Virus record (IMG/VR): IMGVR_UViG_3300044703_000139 | Coordinates: 1-29,398 of that record | Reading direction: 5' to 3' (one strand) | DNA: 29,398 bases | Source: a virus | Part shown: positions 12,640 to 19,031 of the stretch, piece by piece | How positions within the stretch are numbered: position 1 is the stretch's first letter | How the letters are laid out: each line of letters opens with the position of its first letter | The notes under the pieces: generated by a model | Told to the model about the DNA's origin: nothing | Seen by the model: the letters and a program-made list of their open reading frames with translations, nothing else | The model's database searches: none | Made by a program: the position numbers and the translations under genes

Positions 12640-13874
12640 TCGGCGGCTGCTTCCTGTGTGGTGCTGACGGCGTCGACCTCGGGGGCCGCGGGAACTGGCG
12701 CCGCATCGGCCTGCTCGGCGAGGCGCTCGCCTCCCGGCGGGACACCGTCCGGACGGTCGGCCTGCTCGGCGTGGGCGTCGATCCACGCCGTTGCCCACTC
12801 TTTGGCGGCTTCATCGGCGGCCGCGTGCCCGGCCGCCGCGATTCGGGTGAGCAGCCCGCGCGGAACGGTCCGGAACCGCTGGTGCTCAATGGCGGCGCGT
12901 TTCCAGACCTCGCCCAGCGCGTCCTTGCGGGCCTTCGGCTGGTCGATGCTGTTGGCGGCGGCGAACTCCTTGTCCCAGTCGGTCGGAACTGGGTGCGGCT
13001 CCCCGGCGGCGCGCTGGCGGTGTGCCTGCTCCACCAGGTCCGGCTCCCACGGCTTCGGCTTGTACTGGAGGGCGTCGAACACCAGCTGCGGCAGGCCCTC
13101 GTACGGGCGCGGGTCGTCGATCCACGGCCTGCGGGGCGCGATGGCGGACCGCGCGTACATCACCAGCGGCTTGCCGGTGTGGAAGGTCCGCACGTGCGCG
13201 CTCGCGTCGTAGATGAGGTTCTTGTGGCCCTCGACCTTGTAGACCTTTTCCCCGGCGATGGCCTTGCCGTCGTCGTCGAACGCGGTGACGAGTTTCCCGC
13301 GCGTGATCATCACCGCGATGCCCGGAAACCCTTGCAGCATCCGGATCAGCTCGTAGTGCAGGTCGATCACGTCGTTCCACGTCGACGACGAGATCGTGTG
13401 CGAGTCGCCGATCGCGGCCGGGTTGGCGGCGATCTTGCGCAGCACGCTCGGCGAGGCCATGGTCCGCGCGTGGGCGAGGTTGCGGACGGCGTCCCATTCC
13501 CCGGCGGCGGTGTCGATGACGATCATCGGCGCGGAGCCGTGGTCGACCAGGTCGCGCGCCTGGACGCTGATCTGCTCGACCAGCGACAGCAGCGACCAGA
13601 TCGTGCCGTCGTGGCGAACGATGGCCACCTTCGCGCCGGGGATGGTCCCGGCGTACTCGGACACACACGGCTTCTCGCCGATCTCGAACCACCAGCAGTG
13701 CGAGATCCGCGGATCGGTGGTCGCGGTGACGACGTCGAAGGACTTGCCGGACTTCTCCGGGCCCTCGACGACGATGAACGGCGGCTCCACGTCCCCGGTG
13801 GGGGTGAAGGTCTCCAGCGGGTACGGGTTCTGTGGCCGCGCGAGCGGCACAGGCACTTCGGCGTACGCTGACAA
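12636..13874 (-). CDS. RecA-core (Sak4-like / AAA_24) phage ATPase
   Basis: 412 aa from a TTG with GGAG six bases upstream. FIVVEGPEKSGKSFD contains Walker A (GPEKSGKS, 38-45); PMIVIDT (116-122) is Walker B. The following region (NDVIDLHYELIRMLQGFPGI, AVMITRGKLVTAFDDDGKAI) fits the RecA-like core of phage single-strand annealing ATPases of the Sak4 group. About 160 extra C-terminal residues (WEPDLVEQAHRQRAAGEPHP onward) end in an Ala/Pro/Glu-rich tail, longer than typical Sak4. Its role would be ATP-dependent handling of ssDNA in phage recombination or replication, probably with the coupled ArdC-like protein. A perfect 15-bp-arm hairpin lies upstream. Confidence 0.75.
   Translation of the reverse strand: MSAYAEVPVPLARPQNPYPLETFTPTGDVEPPFIVVEGPEKSGKSFDVVTATTDPRISHCWWFEIGEKPCVSEYAGTIPGAKVAIVRHDGTIWSLLSLVEQISVQARDLVDHGSAPMIVIDTAAGEWDAVRNLAHARTMASPSVLRKIAANPAAIGDSHTISSSTWNDVIDLHYELIRMLQGFPGIAVMITRGKLVTAFDDDGKAIAGEKVYKVEGHKNLIYDASAHVRTFHTGKPLVMYARSAIAPRRPWIDDPRPYEGLPQLVFDALQYKPKPWEPDLVEQAHRQRAAGEPHPVPTDWDKEFAAANSIDQPKARKDALGEVWKRAAIEHQRFRTVPRGLLTRIAAAGHAAADEAAKEWATAWIDAHAEQADRPDGVPPGGERLAEQADAAPVPAAPEVDAVSTTQEAAAE
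13858..13873. repeat. Start-overlapping repeat (MSAYA), copy 1
   Basis: TCGGCGTACGCTGACA covers the first codons of the ATPase gene and matches 14752-14767 at 15 of 16 bases. Both encode MSAYA. The core TCGGCGTACGCTGA is nearly palindromic. Confidence 0.6.
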
Positions 13875-13912
13875 ACGAAACTCCTGTTCGTACAAGGGGT
13901 TTTCGATGGAAA

Positions 13913-13962
13913 GCGGTGCCGCCCCGGGCGAACTTTCCTAGGGCTTGCCGGGGCGGCACCGC
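13913..13962 (-). promoter_or_regulatory. Perfect 15-bp-arm hairpin upstream of the ATPase gene
   Basis: Arms 13913-13927 and 13948-13962 are exact complements around a 20-base loop. It starts three bases after the TAG of the 98-aa gene and ends about 38 bases before the TTG start. Terminator, processing site or leader structure. Confidence 0.75.
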
Positions 13963-13965
13963 CGT

Positions 13966-14262
13966 CTACTCGTTCCCGCTGATGCGGGTGACGACCACGC
14001 CCGGCGCGGTCCTCTTCATCGGCACGTCGCGGCCGAGCTCGGTCAGGATCGCCTTGACCGCGTCGAGATCGACGATCTCGCTGGGCTCGCTCTGCGACAG
14101 TGCCCAATCCCCGTAGGTCCCGACGCTGAGCGTGTCGACGACCTTGCGCAGCTGGCGGCCTTCGGCGGCCGCGGCGTTCTCCCGGTCCTTGGCGTCGCGG
14201 AACGCGGCGAGAACGCCGGCGAACGCGGCGGCGACTCCGGGCGGTGTGGTCTTCGTGCTCAC
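13966..14262 (-). CDS. Hypothetical 98-aa protein
   Basis: GTG start with AGGA four bases upstream; the longer reading to 14577 lies out of frame inside the Cys-rich gene. Residues 8-48 are helical (GVAAAFAGVLAAFRDAKDRE, NAAAAEGRQLRKVVDTLSVG). The rest (EIVDLDAVKAILTELGRDVP, KRTAPGVVVTRISGNE) ends in a beta strand. The pattern resembles small single-domain phage proteins placed next to recombination ATPases, but no family is recognised. Confidence 0.7.
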   Translation of the reverse strand: MSTKTTPPGVAAAFAGVLAAFRDAKDRENAAAAEGRQLRKVVDTLSVGTYGDWALSQSEPSEIVDLDAVKAILTELGRDVPMKRTAPGVVVTRISGNE

Positions 14263-14290
14263 GTGATCCTCTTTCTCTTTTTCCCTTGTG

Positions 14291-14314
14291 CCCCAACGGC
14301 TCGTGCCGCCAGGG
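14291..14314 (-). promoter_or_regulatory. Wobble hairpin in a 56-base gap
   Basis: As minus-strand RNA, a 10-bp stem forms with three G-U pairs and the loop ACGA (core CGGC-ACGA-GCCG). It is weaker than the other gap hairpins and lies between the Cys-rich gene and the 98-aa gene. Confidence 0.45.
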
Positions 14315-14318
14315 ACGT

Positions 14319-14768
14319 CTAGAGCCCGAACTCGGCGTCGCGAGCGGCCTCGTAGTGGCGGTCCGGGTCGTCGTCGTGTTCGGGCTCGCAGCAGCCGCAG
14401 CAGCGGCCGGGCTCGGTGCAGCCGTCGTGGCCGTCGAGCTGGTGTTCCGGGCTGACCGGCTCGGCGCAGCCGTCGCAGGTCATCGGCGCGGGCGCGCCAC
14501 AACCGGGCATCTCGCGGTGTTCGGCGTCCCACTCGCAGCGCTCGCCGTCGAGCAGGCCCAGGACGCACGCCTCGCACCGGTCGTGGAGGTGAATCCAGCC
14601 GGTGGCCGCGTGGTGGGCGAGGTAGAGGCCGCAGACGATCGTCGAGCCGTCGGGACGGGTGATGCGGGTTCCGCAGCGCGCGAGCGCGGGGACCAGGGCG
14701 GCGGACAGCTGCGGCCCGGCCGGAGCCGTGCGGGCAGGGGTCATCGCCGCGTCGGCGTAAGCTGACAC
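14319..14768 (-). CDS. Cys-rich (multi-zinc-finger-like) early protein
   Basis: 149 aa, first gene of the leftward operon. It begins MSAYADAAMTPARTAPAG, sharing MSAYA with the ATPase. About 14 Cys form clusters: C-G-T-R start, HDRCEACVLG, GERCEW, PGCGAP, MTCDGCAEP, DGCTEPGRCCGCCEPEH. With the many His they could bind two or more zincs, giving a nucleic-acid- or protein-binding protein. The GTG has AAGGAG eight bases upstream. Immediate-early position just behind the strongest promoter suggests a regulator or host-takeover protein (inference). Confidence 0.75.
   Translation of the reverse strand: MSAYADAAMTPARTAPAGPQLSAALVPALARCGTRITRPDGSTIVCGLYLAHHAATGWIHLHDRCEACVLGLLDGERCEWDAEHREMPGCGAPAPMTCDGCAEPVSPEHQLDGHDGCTEPGRCCGCCEPEHDDDPDRHYEAARDAEFGL
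14752..14767. repeat. Start-overlapping repeat (MSAYA), copy 2
   Basis: TCGGCGTAAGCTGACA covers the first codons of the Cys-rich gene; one base differs from 13858-13873. Confidence 0.6.
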
Positions 14769-14801
14769 GGTGAAGCTCTCCTTCGCGGACGAGTTTTCGT
14801 G

Positions 14802-14840
14802 CCCCGCGTCACCGGCCCGGAAAAGTCAGGTGGCGCGGGG
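14802..14840 (-). promoter_or_regulatory. Leader hairpin of the main leftward operon
   Basis: CCCCGCGTCACC (14802-14813) pairs with GGTGGCGCGGGG (14829-14840) over 12 bp with one wobble. On the minus strand it lies between the promoter and the GTG at 14768. On the plus strand TTTTG follows, so it could also terminate any rightward read-through. Confidence 0.65.
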
Positions 14841-14866
14841 TTTTGTTGCTTCCGAACTACCCCTTA

Positions 14867-14894
14867 ATCATATCACATTTTGCATTACAGGCAA
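14867..14894 (-). promoter_or_regulatory. Main leftward promoter (TTGCCT-16-TATGAT)
   Basis: Minus-strand TTGCCT (14894-14889), a 16-base spacer and TATGAT (14872-14867) form the best sigma-70-type promoter in the window. The start site would be near 14860, giving a leader of about 92 bases with a hairpin before the Cys-rich gene. Confidence 0.65.
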
Positions 14895-14923
14895 GGTGTG
14901 AGCTGCGGAAACGCGCTATTTCA

Positions 14924-14936
14924 GTCCACTGTGGAC
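14924..14936. promoter_or_regulatory. GTCCACTGTGGAC palindrome, possible operator
   Basis: A perfect 6+1+6 inverted repeat about 30 bases upstream of the -35 of the main leftward promoter, in a position suited to a regulator. Only one copy is seen. Confidence 0.4.
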
Positions 14937-15083
14937 GGCGCATCGTCGCTCGTCATTAACGTCAGGCGAAATGCGCGCGAAAGGGCAATGGCCTCCTATT
15001 CGGAGGGGCTCCCTTCGAGTGGTGCTCTGGCCGCCCAGTGGTCATCCTGGCGGAGATGGTCGTGACTGGAAGGAGCCAGCAGC

Positions 15084-15413
15084 ATGGCGGACGTGCCGTC
15101 GCTGGAAACGTGGATGCTCGGCGTCGCGCGCGCCAACATCGCTGACGCGCGGTCAGCGCCACATCTGTCCTCGGCTCTGGACCGGCACATCGCCGAAGTG
15201 CACCAGGAACTGGTCGCGGCCGGTGCGCCGATCAACCGCGCCAGCCTGACCCTCTACGTGCACGCGGTCGGCCTGACCGCCGCGCGCATCACAGCGAGCA
15301 CCGACGACTGGGGCCCCAGCGAGCCAGGCACCACCCAGGTCGACTGGCCAACCCTGCGCATCACGGCGGTCTGCGCTATCGCCGAGGACTACGGCGTTGT
15401 CCCCGCGACCTGA
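15084..15413 (+). CDS. Hypothetical 109-aa protein
   Basis: ATG with AAGGAG eight bases upstream. Mostly helical: ADVPSLETWMLGVARANIAD, SALDRHIAEVHQELVAAGAP, RASLTLYVHAVGLTAARITA, then TLRITAVCAIAEDYGVVPAT. No Cys cluster, membrane segment or catalytic motif. It is transcribed away from the leftward operon and towards the HTH-protein gene. Being in the control region, it may be a small regulator, but no helix-turn-helix is evident. Confidence 0.65.
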   Translation: MADVPSLETWMLGVARANIADARSAPHLSSALDRHIAEVHQELVAAGAPINRASLTLYVHAVGLTAARITASTDDWGPSEPGTTQVDWPTLRITAVCAIAEDYGVVPAT

Positions 15414-15496
15414 TCACCCGCTACCAGCCGTCTCGCATCGCCTCAGCAACACCTGACCAGCGGGTTCAGGAGCTCGTTGCCCCTTCCTTCCCGTAT

Positions 15497-15510
15497 TCCG
15501 GGCCCCCGGA
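15497..15510 (+). terminator. Possible terminator hairpin after the 109-aa gene
   Basis: TCCGGG-CC-CCCGGA is a perfect 6-bp-arm palindrome 84 bases after the stop at 15413. It lacks a T-run, so the call is weak. Confidence 0.3.
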
Positions 15511-15552
15511 GCAGTCCGGTTCCTATCGGATGACCGGGCCTTGACGTGCAAT

Positions 15553-15609
15553 GGGAACTGAGTTCTCGCCTGGTTGACTTCATCGAAATGGCGTGGGAAC
15601 TTAGTTCCC
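15553..15609 (+). promoter_or_regulatory. Leaderless-type promoter with two palindromic operators
   Basis: GGGAACTGAGTTCTC (15553-15567) and GGGAACTTAGTTCCC (15595-15609) are 15-bp inverted repeats with centres 42 bases apart, four helical turns. TTGACT (15574-15579) lies between them at -36 to -31 if transcription begins on the A of the ATG at 15610. The second palindrome covers the -10 region and abuts that ATG. This fits cooperative repression. Confidence 0.65.
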
Positions 15610-16830
15610 ATGACAGGTGTCGACATCGTTCTTCCGCCGGTGGGCGAGCTGCGGCCGGACTACCTCCACCAGCAGGGCCGCACCTACGGCTCCGACCCCA
15701 CGTTCCTGTACCTCAACACCGGCTCCCCGAAGCTGGCCAGCGCCGCGGTGCGGCTCGCCGCCGGGGACTACTCCTGGAAGAACTTCTCCGAGGCGCCATT
15801 CTGCGTGTGCTGGCCGATTCCGGTCGTCGTCGCCACCCCCGCGTTCCTGGACCTGGTGCAGTCGCTGGAGCCGCTGTTCGCCGTCGTGGCCACCGGGCTG
15901 CGCGTGGACACCAGCAACGTCCCCGTTCGCGCCAGCGTCGACGAGGAGGACGAGCTGTTCCACGTTCCGACCGGCGCCGAACTCGGTGTGCAGATCCTGT
16001 CCCCGAAGGCGCAGCAGGCACGCCAGCAGATCGCCGACGAGCTCGCCGTGCTCCAGGACTGGGCGAAAGTCGAAATCCACGACGCCGTGCTCACCGCGGA
16101 CCAGGAACGCGACCTGATCGAGCGGATCGCCCCCGAGGACACGATCTACCCGGAACTGGCCGACCTCGCCGAGACCGTGCGCGCCGCCGCGACACCGACG
16201 ACCCCGGGAAACTACGTGGTCATTCCCGGGATGATCGCCCGCCTGCGCGAACTCCAAAACGGTGTCCGCGCGCGCGAGCTGGCAAAGCTGGAGGCGATCG
16301 CGAAGACCGCGCGGACCGCCACCGAGGACCGCGATCGGCTCCTGTGCAAAGCGGCGAGCTGGAAGGACACCTCCGGCGAGACGTCCCAGCGTGCATTGGC
16401 GACCCGCGCCGGGCTCAGCGGCCGGGGGGTCGGCAAGATCCTCGCCCGCGGCCGCGTCGAGGAGGCCGGCGTGGCACCGGACGTGTCCGACCTGGTCGAT
16501 CCGGAGCTGGAACACCTCAGCACCGACGCAGTGGAGCTGCATCTCGACCGGAGCACGCCGGAGCAGCGCTACCGCTGGACCTCGTGCGAACACCCCGGCG
16601 CCATGGTCGTCGCGTGCTCCGATGGAGATCAGGCCGACGACGGCGTCAGCAACGGCATCGGCCTGCGCGAGCTCAACGACGTGGGCCAAGACCTCGACGA
16701 CATGCGGATCGACAACGCCGTGGGTATCTGCGGCGCCTGCTCCGCGCCGGTGGTGACGGTCCGCATGTGGAACACCACGGCGACCTGGCGCAGCCCCTGG
16801 ACGCTGCTGCATCGTGACGGCGATCCCTAG
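15610..16830 (+). CDS. HTH-containing putative DNA-binding/regulatory protein
   Basis: 406 aa. The ATG has no Shine-Dalgarno and is placed for leaderless translation directly after an operator-like palindrome. Residues 1-125 (VDIVLPPVGELRPDYLHQQG, FLYLNTGSPKLASAAVRLAA, FCVCWPIPVVVATPAFLDLV) form a domain I do not recognise. Residues 135-250 are helical, probably coiled-coil. Residues 258-281 (TSQRALATRAGLSGRGVGKI) read as a helix-turn-helix. The C-terminal part has Cys pairs (SCEHPG, ICGACSAP) that may bind zinc. An autoregulated phage control protein is a reasonable inference from HTH plus paired operators, but not proven. Confidence 0.7.
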   Translation: MTGVDIVLPPVGELRPDYLHQQGRTYGSDPTFLYLNTGSPKLASAAVRLAAGDYSWKNFSEAPFCVCWPIPVVVATPAFLDLVQSLEPLFAVVATGLRVDTSNVPVRASVDEEDELFHVPTGAELGVQILSPKAQQARQQIADELAVLQDWAKVEIHDAVLTADQERDLIERIAPEDTIYPELADLAETVRAAATPTTPGNYVVIPGMIARLRELQNGVRARELAKLEAIAKTARTATEDRDRLLCKAASWKDTSGETSQRALATRAGLSGRGVGKILARGRVEEAGVAPDVSDLVDPELEHLSTDAVELHLDRSTPEQRYRWTSCEHPGAMVVACSDGDQADDGVSNGIGLRELNDVGQDLDDMRIDNAVGICGACSAPVVTVRMWNTTATWRSPWTLLHRDGDP

Positions 16831-16879
16831 TGGTAGATCCCGGGTGTCGAGAGCCGACGGTGCGCGTTCCGAAGCAGGT

Positions 16880-17284
16880 TCAGTGAACCGACTCGCCGTC
16901 CGGATCACGGCCGTAGCCGTGCTTTTTGTGCAGGTCTCCCAGGAATTCGTACTCCGACGGCGTAGGTACGCGCGCCAGCATTCCGTCCCCCTTGATGCGC
17001 TGGCGCATCGCGTACGCGAGGTTCAGATCCGGTTTGCCCTCCGGGCTGCCCTGGCGCACCTCCAGGACCACTCGGGCGGTGGGAGTGTCGGGTTCCTCGA
17101 CCAGCCGCACGTACCAGCTGGCGATGGTTCCCTTGTCGATGTAGCCGTGCCAGGTGCGCAGCCGACGAGCTCGCCGGTGCTGCCGGAATGAGCCAACCTT
17201 CGAGAAGCCCCGCCCGATCCAGCCTGCCACCCCGCCGCCGCCGACCAGGCCCACAACCACACCCACAGCCTGTAGCGAGTCCAT
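16880..17284 (-). CDS. Single-pass membrane protein with basic stretch
   Basis: 134 aa from an ATG at 17284 (a GTG at 17290 is an alternative; neither has a clear ribosome binding site). A Gly/Val-rich transmembrane helix at residues 3-25 (LQAVGVVVGLVGGGGVAGWI) is followed by SFRQHRRARRLRTWHGY, a positive-inside cytoplasmic stretch. A soluble domain follows (SWYVRLVEEPDTPTARVVLE, VRQGSPEGKPDLNLAYAMRQ) and the tail is Gly/Asp-rich. It is divergent from the coiled-coil gene with 42 bases between starts. Function unknown. Confidence 0.65.
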   Translation of the reverse strand: MDSLQAVGVVVGLVGGGGVAGWIGRGFSKVGSFRQHRRARRLRTWHGYIDKGTIASWYVRLVEEPDTPTARVVLEVRQGSPEGKPDLNLAYAMRQRIKGDGMLARVPTPSEYEFLGDLHKKHGYGRDPDGESVH

Positions 17285-17313
17285 CGGCACATTCTGACGC
17301 TCGACCGGCTCGA

Positions 17314-17319
17314 TAGACT
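17314..17319 (+). promoter_or_regulatory. -10-like TAGACT for the coiled-coil gene
   Basis: TAGACT lies at -13 to -8 from the GTG at 17327, consistent with leaderless or near-leaderless transcription within a 42-base divergent spacer. No strong -35. Confidence 0.4.
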
Positions 17320-17326
17320 CGACGCC

Positions 17327-17638
17327 GTGCCGGACAACGACGATATCGAGCAGCGCTTGCGCACCCTGGAAGTCGAGATGCGCGCGGTCCGCGAAACCGC
17401 GGCGACCGCCCGCGCCGATGCCGGCGCCGCCCGCGTGCTGGCATCGGGCGCCGACCGGGACGCCTCCGAGGTCCGCGCCGAGCTCCGGGCACACACGTCC
17501 GCCCTCAACGCCCTGCGCGAGACGCAGGTCGAGCAGCACAACGAGGCCCTGGCCAACTTCAAGAAGCTCCAGACCGGGATCGCCGCGATCGCCACCCTGC
17601 TCAGCAAGGACGACGACCCCGGCGACACACCCGGCTGA
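17327..17638 (+). CDS. Coiled-coil small protein
   Basis: 103 aa from a leaderless-type GTG. Nearly all helical with heptad spacing: IEQRLRTLEVEMRAVRETAA, ASEVRAELRAHTSALNALRE, QVEQHNEALANFKKLQTGIA. It ends in a short acidic tail. The form suggests a dimeric or trimeric coiled coil, perhaps a partner of the divergently encoded membrane protein. It ends six bases before the stop of the convergent initiator gene. Similar small coiled-coil proteins occur widely in actinobacterial accessory DNA; none has a role I can name. Confidence 0.7.
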   Translation: MPDNDDIEQRLRTLEVEMRAVRETAATARADAGAARVLASGADRDASEVRAELRAHTSALNALRETQVEQHNEALANFKKLQTGIAAIATLLSKDDDPGDTPG

Positions 17639-17644
17639 CGCTGC

Positions 17645-18553
17645 TCAGGTGGTGGCCTGCTGAAGCCGCTTCGGCAGCAGCTTCGGATCCAGCCCGCGCG
17701 CCAGCAGATCCTCGGCCGTGAGGTCCCGCACCGGCGCGGCCGCAGGTTCCTCCGCCGCACCGTTCTGCGCGGCCGCAGAAGGCGCCGAGGCGGCCCGCGA
17801 CGGCACCGGCAGACGATCACCCTCCAGTGCGCCCCGCAGGTACGCCACGGCGTTCTTGGTGGCCTCGCTGACGGCGGCACGGCAGTGCCGGGCAAGCCCC
17901 GTCCGGCTCTGGCCGTGCTCAGCGACGGCGGCCTCGAGGAGCGCGGCCAGCTCGCCCGCCTGACGCTTCGTCGGCCGCCGGTGCCTGCCGTAGTCGAGCC
18001 CCGCGATCAGCTCCAGCGCCCACGCGGCCGGTTCGGGTTTCGCCTCCGGGGAATCTCCCTCCGCTCCCTCGATCGAAGAGTTCTCTGACGAGTCACTGAT
18101 GGATTGCGACCGCGTGGCGGTTGTTCCTACAGCCGCAGGGCGGTTGTTCGACGACCGCGTCGCGGCTGTTCGGGAACCGCTGGTCGGCTCTATTGACCGC
18201 GTCGCGGTTCTTTGGGCTCCACCTGCGGATTCTTCCTCCTCGAACTCCAGCTCCGTCTTGATCCTCGTCCGGTCACCGCGGTCCACCGCCGCGTCGGCGA
18301 GCTTGGCCAGGTTCAGCCTCGTGATGGCGCTCGTGCCGAACCGGCGCTTGGTCGCCAGCCACCCGGCGGCGATCAGCTCGGCGCGGGCGTCGACCACCGC
18401 GGTCTTGCCGTAGCCGGTGTCGAACGCGATCAGCTCGATGCCTGCCCAGGTGTAGCCGCTCTCGTCGGCGTAGTTGGCGTAGGCCATCAGCACGGGTTTC
18501 AACGGTGCCGCCATCGCGACGTTCCGGACGAGCCCTTGGGCCTCGTTACTCAC
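17645..18553 (-). CDS. Winged-helix replication-initiator-like protein
   Basis: 302 aa. Residues 17-80 (PLKPVLMAYANYADESGYTW, IELIAFDTGYGKTAVVDARA, LIAAGWLATKRRFG) match the HTH_36-type winged helix of phage and plasmid replication initiators: helix, GYTW, recognition helix (TGYGKTAVVDAR), then a wing. Residues 108-165 are a low-complexity linker rich in Ser/Thr/Arg/Asn, encoded by the iteron-like repeats. Residues 175-245 (KRQAGELAALLEAAVAEHGQ, AVSEATKNAVAYLRGALEG) form a helical domain of DnaD/primosome type, a possible helicase-loader contact. The layout copies lambda O and similar initiators with an internal origin. GTG start; AGG ten bases upstream is weak. Initiator function is inferred. 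Confidence 0.7.
   Translation of the reverse strand: MSNEAQGLVRNVAMAAPLKPVLMAYANYADESGYTWAGIELIAFDTGYGKTAVVDARAELIAAGWLATKRRFGTSAITRLNLAKLADAAVDRGDRTRIKTELEFEEEESAGGAQRTATRSIEPTSGSRTAATRSSNNRPAAVGTTATRSQSISDSSENSSIEGAEGDSPEAKPEPAAWALELIAGLDYGRHRRPTKRQAGELAALLEAAVAEHGQSRTGLARHCRAAVSEATKNAVAYLRGALEGDRLPVPSRAASAPSAAAQNGAAEEPAAAPVRDLTAEDLLARGLDPKLLPKRLQQATT
18108..18213 (-). repeat. Five iteron-like repeats inside the initiator gene (candidate origin)
   Basis: Units on the plus strand start at 18108, 18131, 18153, 18175 and 18195, each 19 bases, best form GACCGCGTCGCGGTTGTTC. The core ACCGCG-N-CGCGGT is palindromic. Spacings are 23, 22, 22 and 20 bases, about two helical turns and mostly not multiples of three, so the repeats do not keep reading frame. 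Unit 4 is degenerate (about 11 of 19). Confidence 0.75.
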
Positions 18554-18746
18554 TGCTTTTTACCTCGTGACGTGCACTGAGGTGGTGATCTCACGGGCGC
18601 GCGTAGCGGCCGGCCGAGGGCGTCCGCTATCGTCACTCGTGGAGCACATGCCTCACGGGTCGGATGTTCACTGGATCTCCTTCGGGTGAATCCCTTAGCG
18701 CCTCCTTCCTTGGGCACGCGGTTCGCCAGCCGCGGTGTCCCGTTAG

Positions 18747-18774
18747 TTGATGCAGTGCCAAAACGTGGTATTCA
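18747..18774 (+). promoter_or_regulatory. Candidate rightward promoter
   Basis: TTGATG, a 16-base spacer and TATTCA preceded by TGG (extended -10 type). It points to the tail operon but is followed at once by a hairpin, so it may be attenuated. Low confidence. Confidence 0.3.
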
Positions 18775-18775
18775 G

Positions 18776-18804
18776 CCCCGGCCGATCGCCAGATCGCACC
18801 GGGG
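18776..18804. terminator. Hairpin in the pre-tail noncoding region
   Basis: CCCCGG (18776-18781) pairs with CCGGGG (18799-18804), with an inner GATC/GATC pair. No T-run. It could be a terminator or a protein-binding structure. Confidence 0.35.
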
Positions 18805-19031
18805 TTGATCCATATCTAAGCCCGTTCCGCCGTCACCATGTGAGCCGACTCCCCGGTGAACGGCCAGCTACTTGCGCACCTTCCGCACCACCGATCACGA
18901 AGACCAGGTCAGCCGCCGCCCGCACGCTCGCGCTTCCGGCCCGATCTCTGGCTACGATCCGAGGTGCACGGGACTGGCGACACGTGGCCGCCGAGCGATT
19001 CCGGGATGAACCACACCCAGAGGGCGGTCAC

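Larger units (their letters stand above)
14769..15083. other. Divergent regulatory region, noncoding
   Basis: 315 bases between the leftward Cys-rich gene and the rightward 109-aa gene. It holds the main leftward promoter, its leader hairpin, an AT-rich core (14861-14890) and the 13-bp palindrome at 14924. Short readings on both strands lack ribosome binding sites and are not called. No clear rightward promoter is seen. Confidence 0.7.
18554..19031. other. 478-bp noncoding region between replication and tail modules
   Basis: Contains the initiator's upstream sequence, a weak promoter candidate (18747-18774), a hairpin (18776-18804) and a possible -10 (TACGAT, 18953-18958) ahead of the tail operon. 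An open reading from 18747 joins the chaperone gene in frame, but its residues look noncoding. No tRNA or head gene was recognised. Confidence 0.7.

Noticed and set aside
14769-15083. Searched for tRNA genes and attachment sites
   Set aside because: No cloverleaf or repeat of att type was found here, nor in 18554-19031 or 28864-29008.
15601-16908. Long open reading on the minus strand (435 codons)
   Set aside because: It is antisense to the HTH-protein gene, whose frame has natural composition and a promoter. GC-rich codon bias creates long antisense readings.
18108-18213. Considered as a CRISPR array
   Set aside because: Units are about 19 bp with 1-4 bp between them, degenerate and inside a coding gene; there are no spacers.
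18747-19031. N-terminal extension of the first tail chaperone
   Set aside because: The extra 95 residues look noncoding, and the GTG at 19032 has a plausible ribosome binding site directly before the conserved protein.
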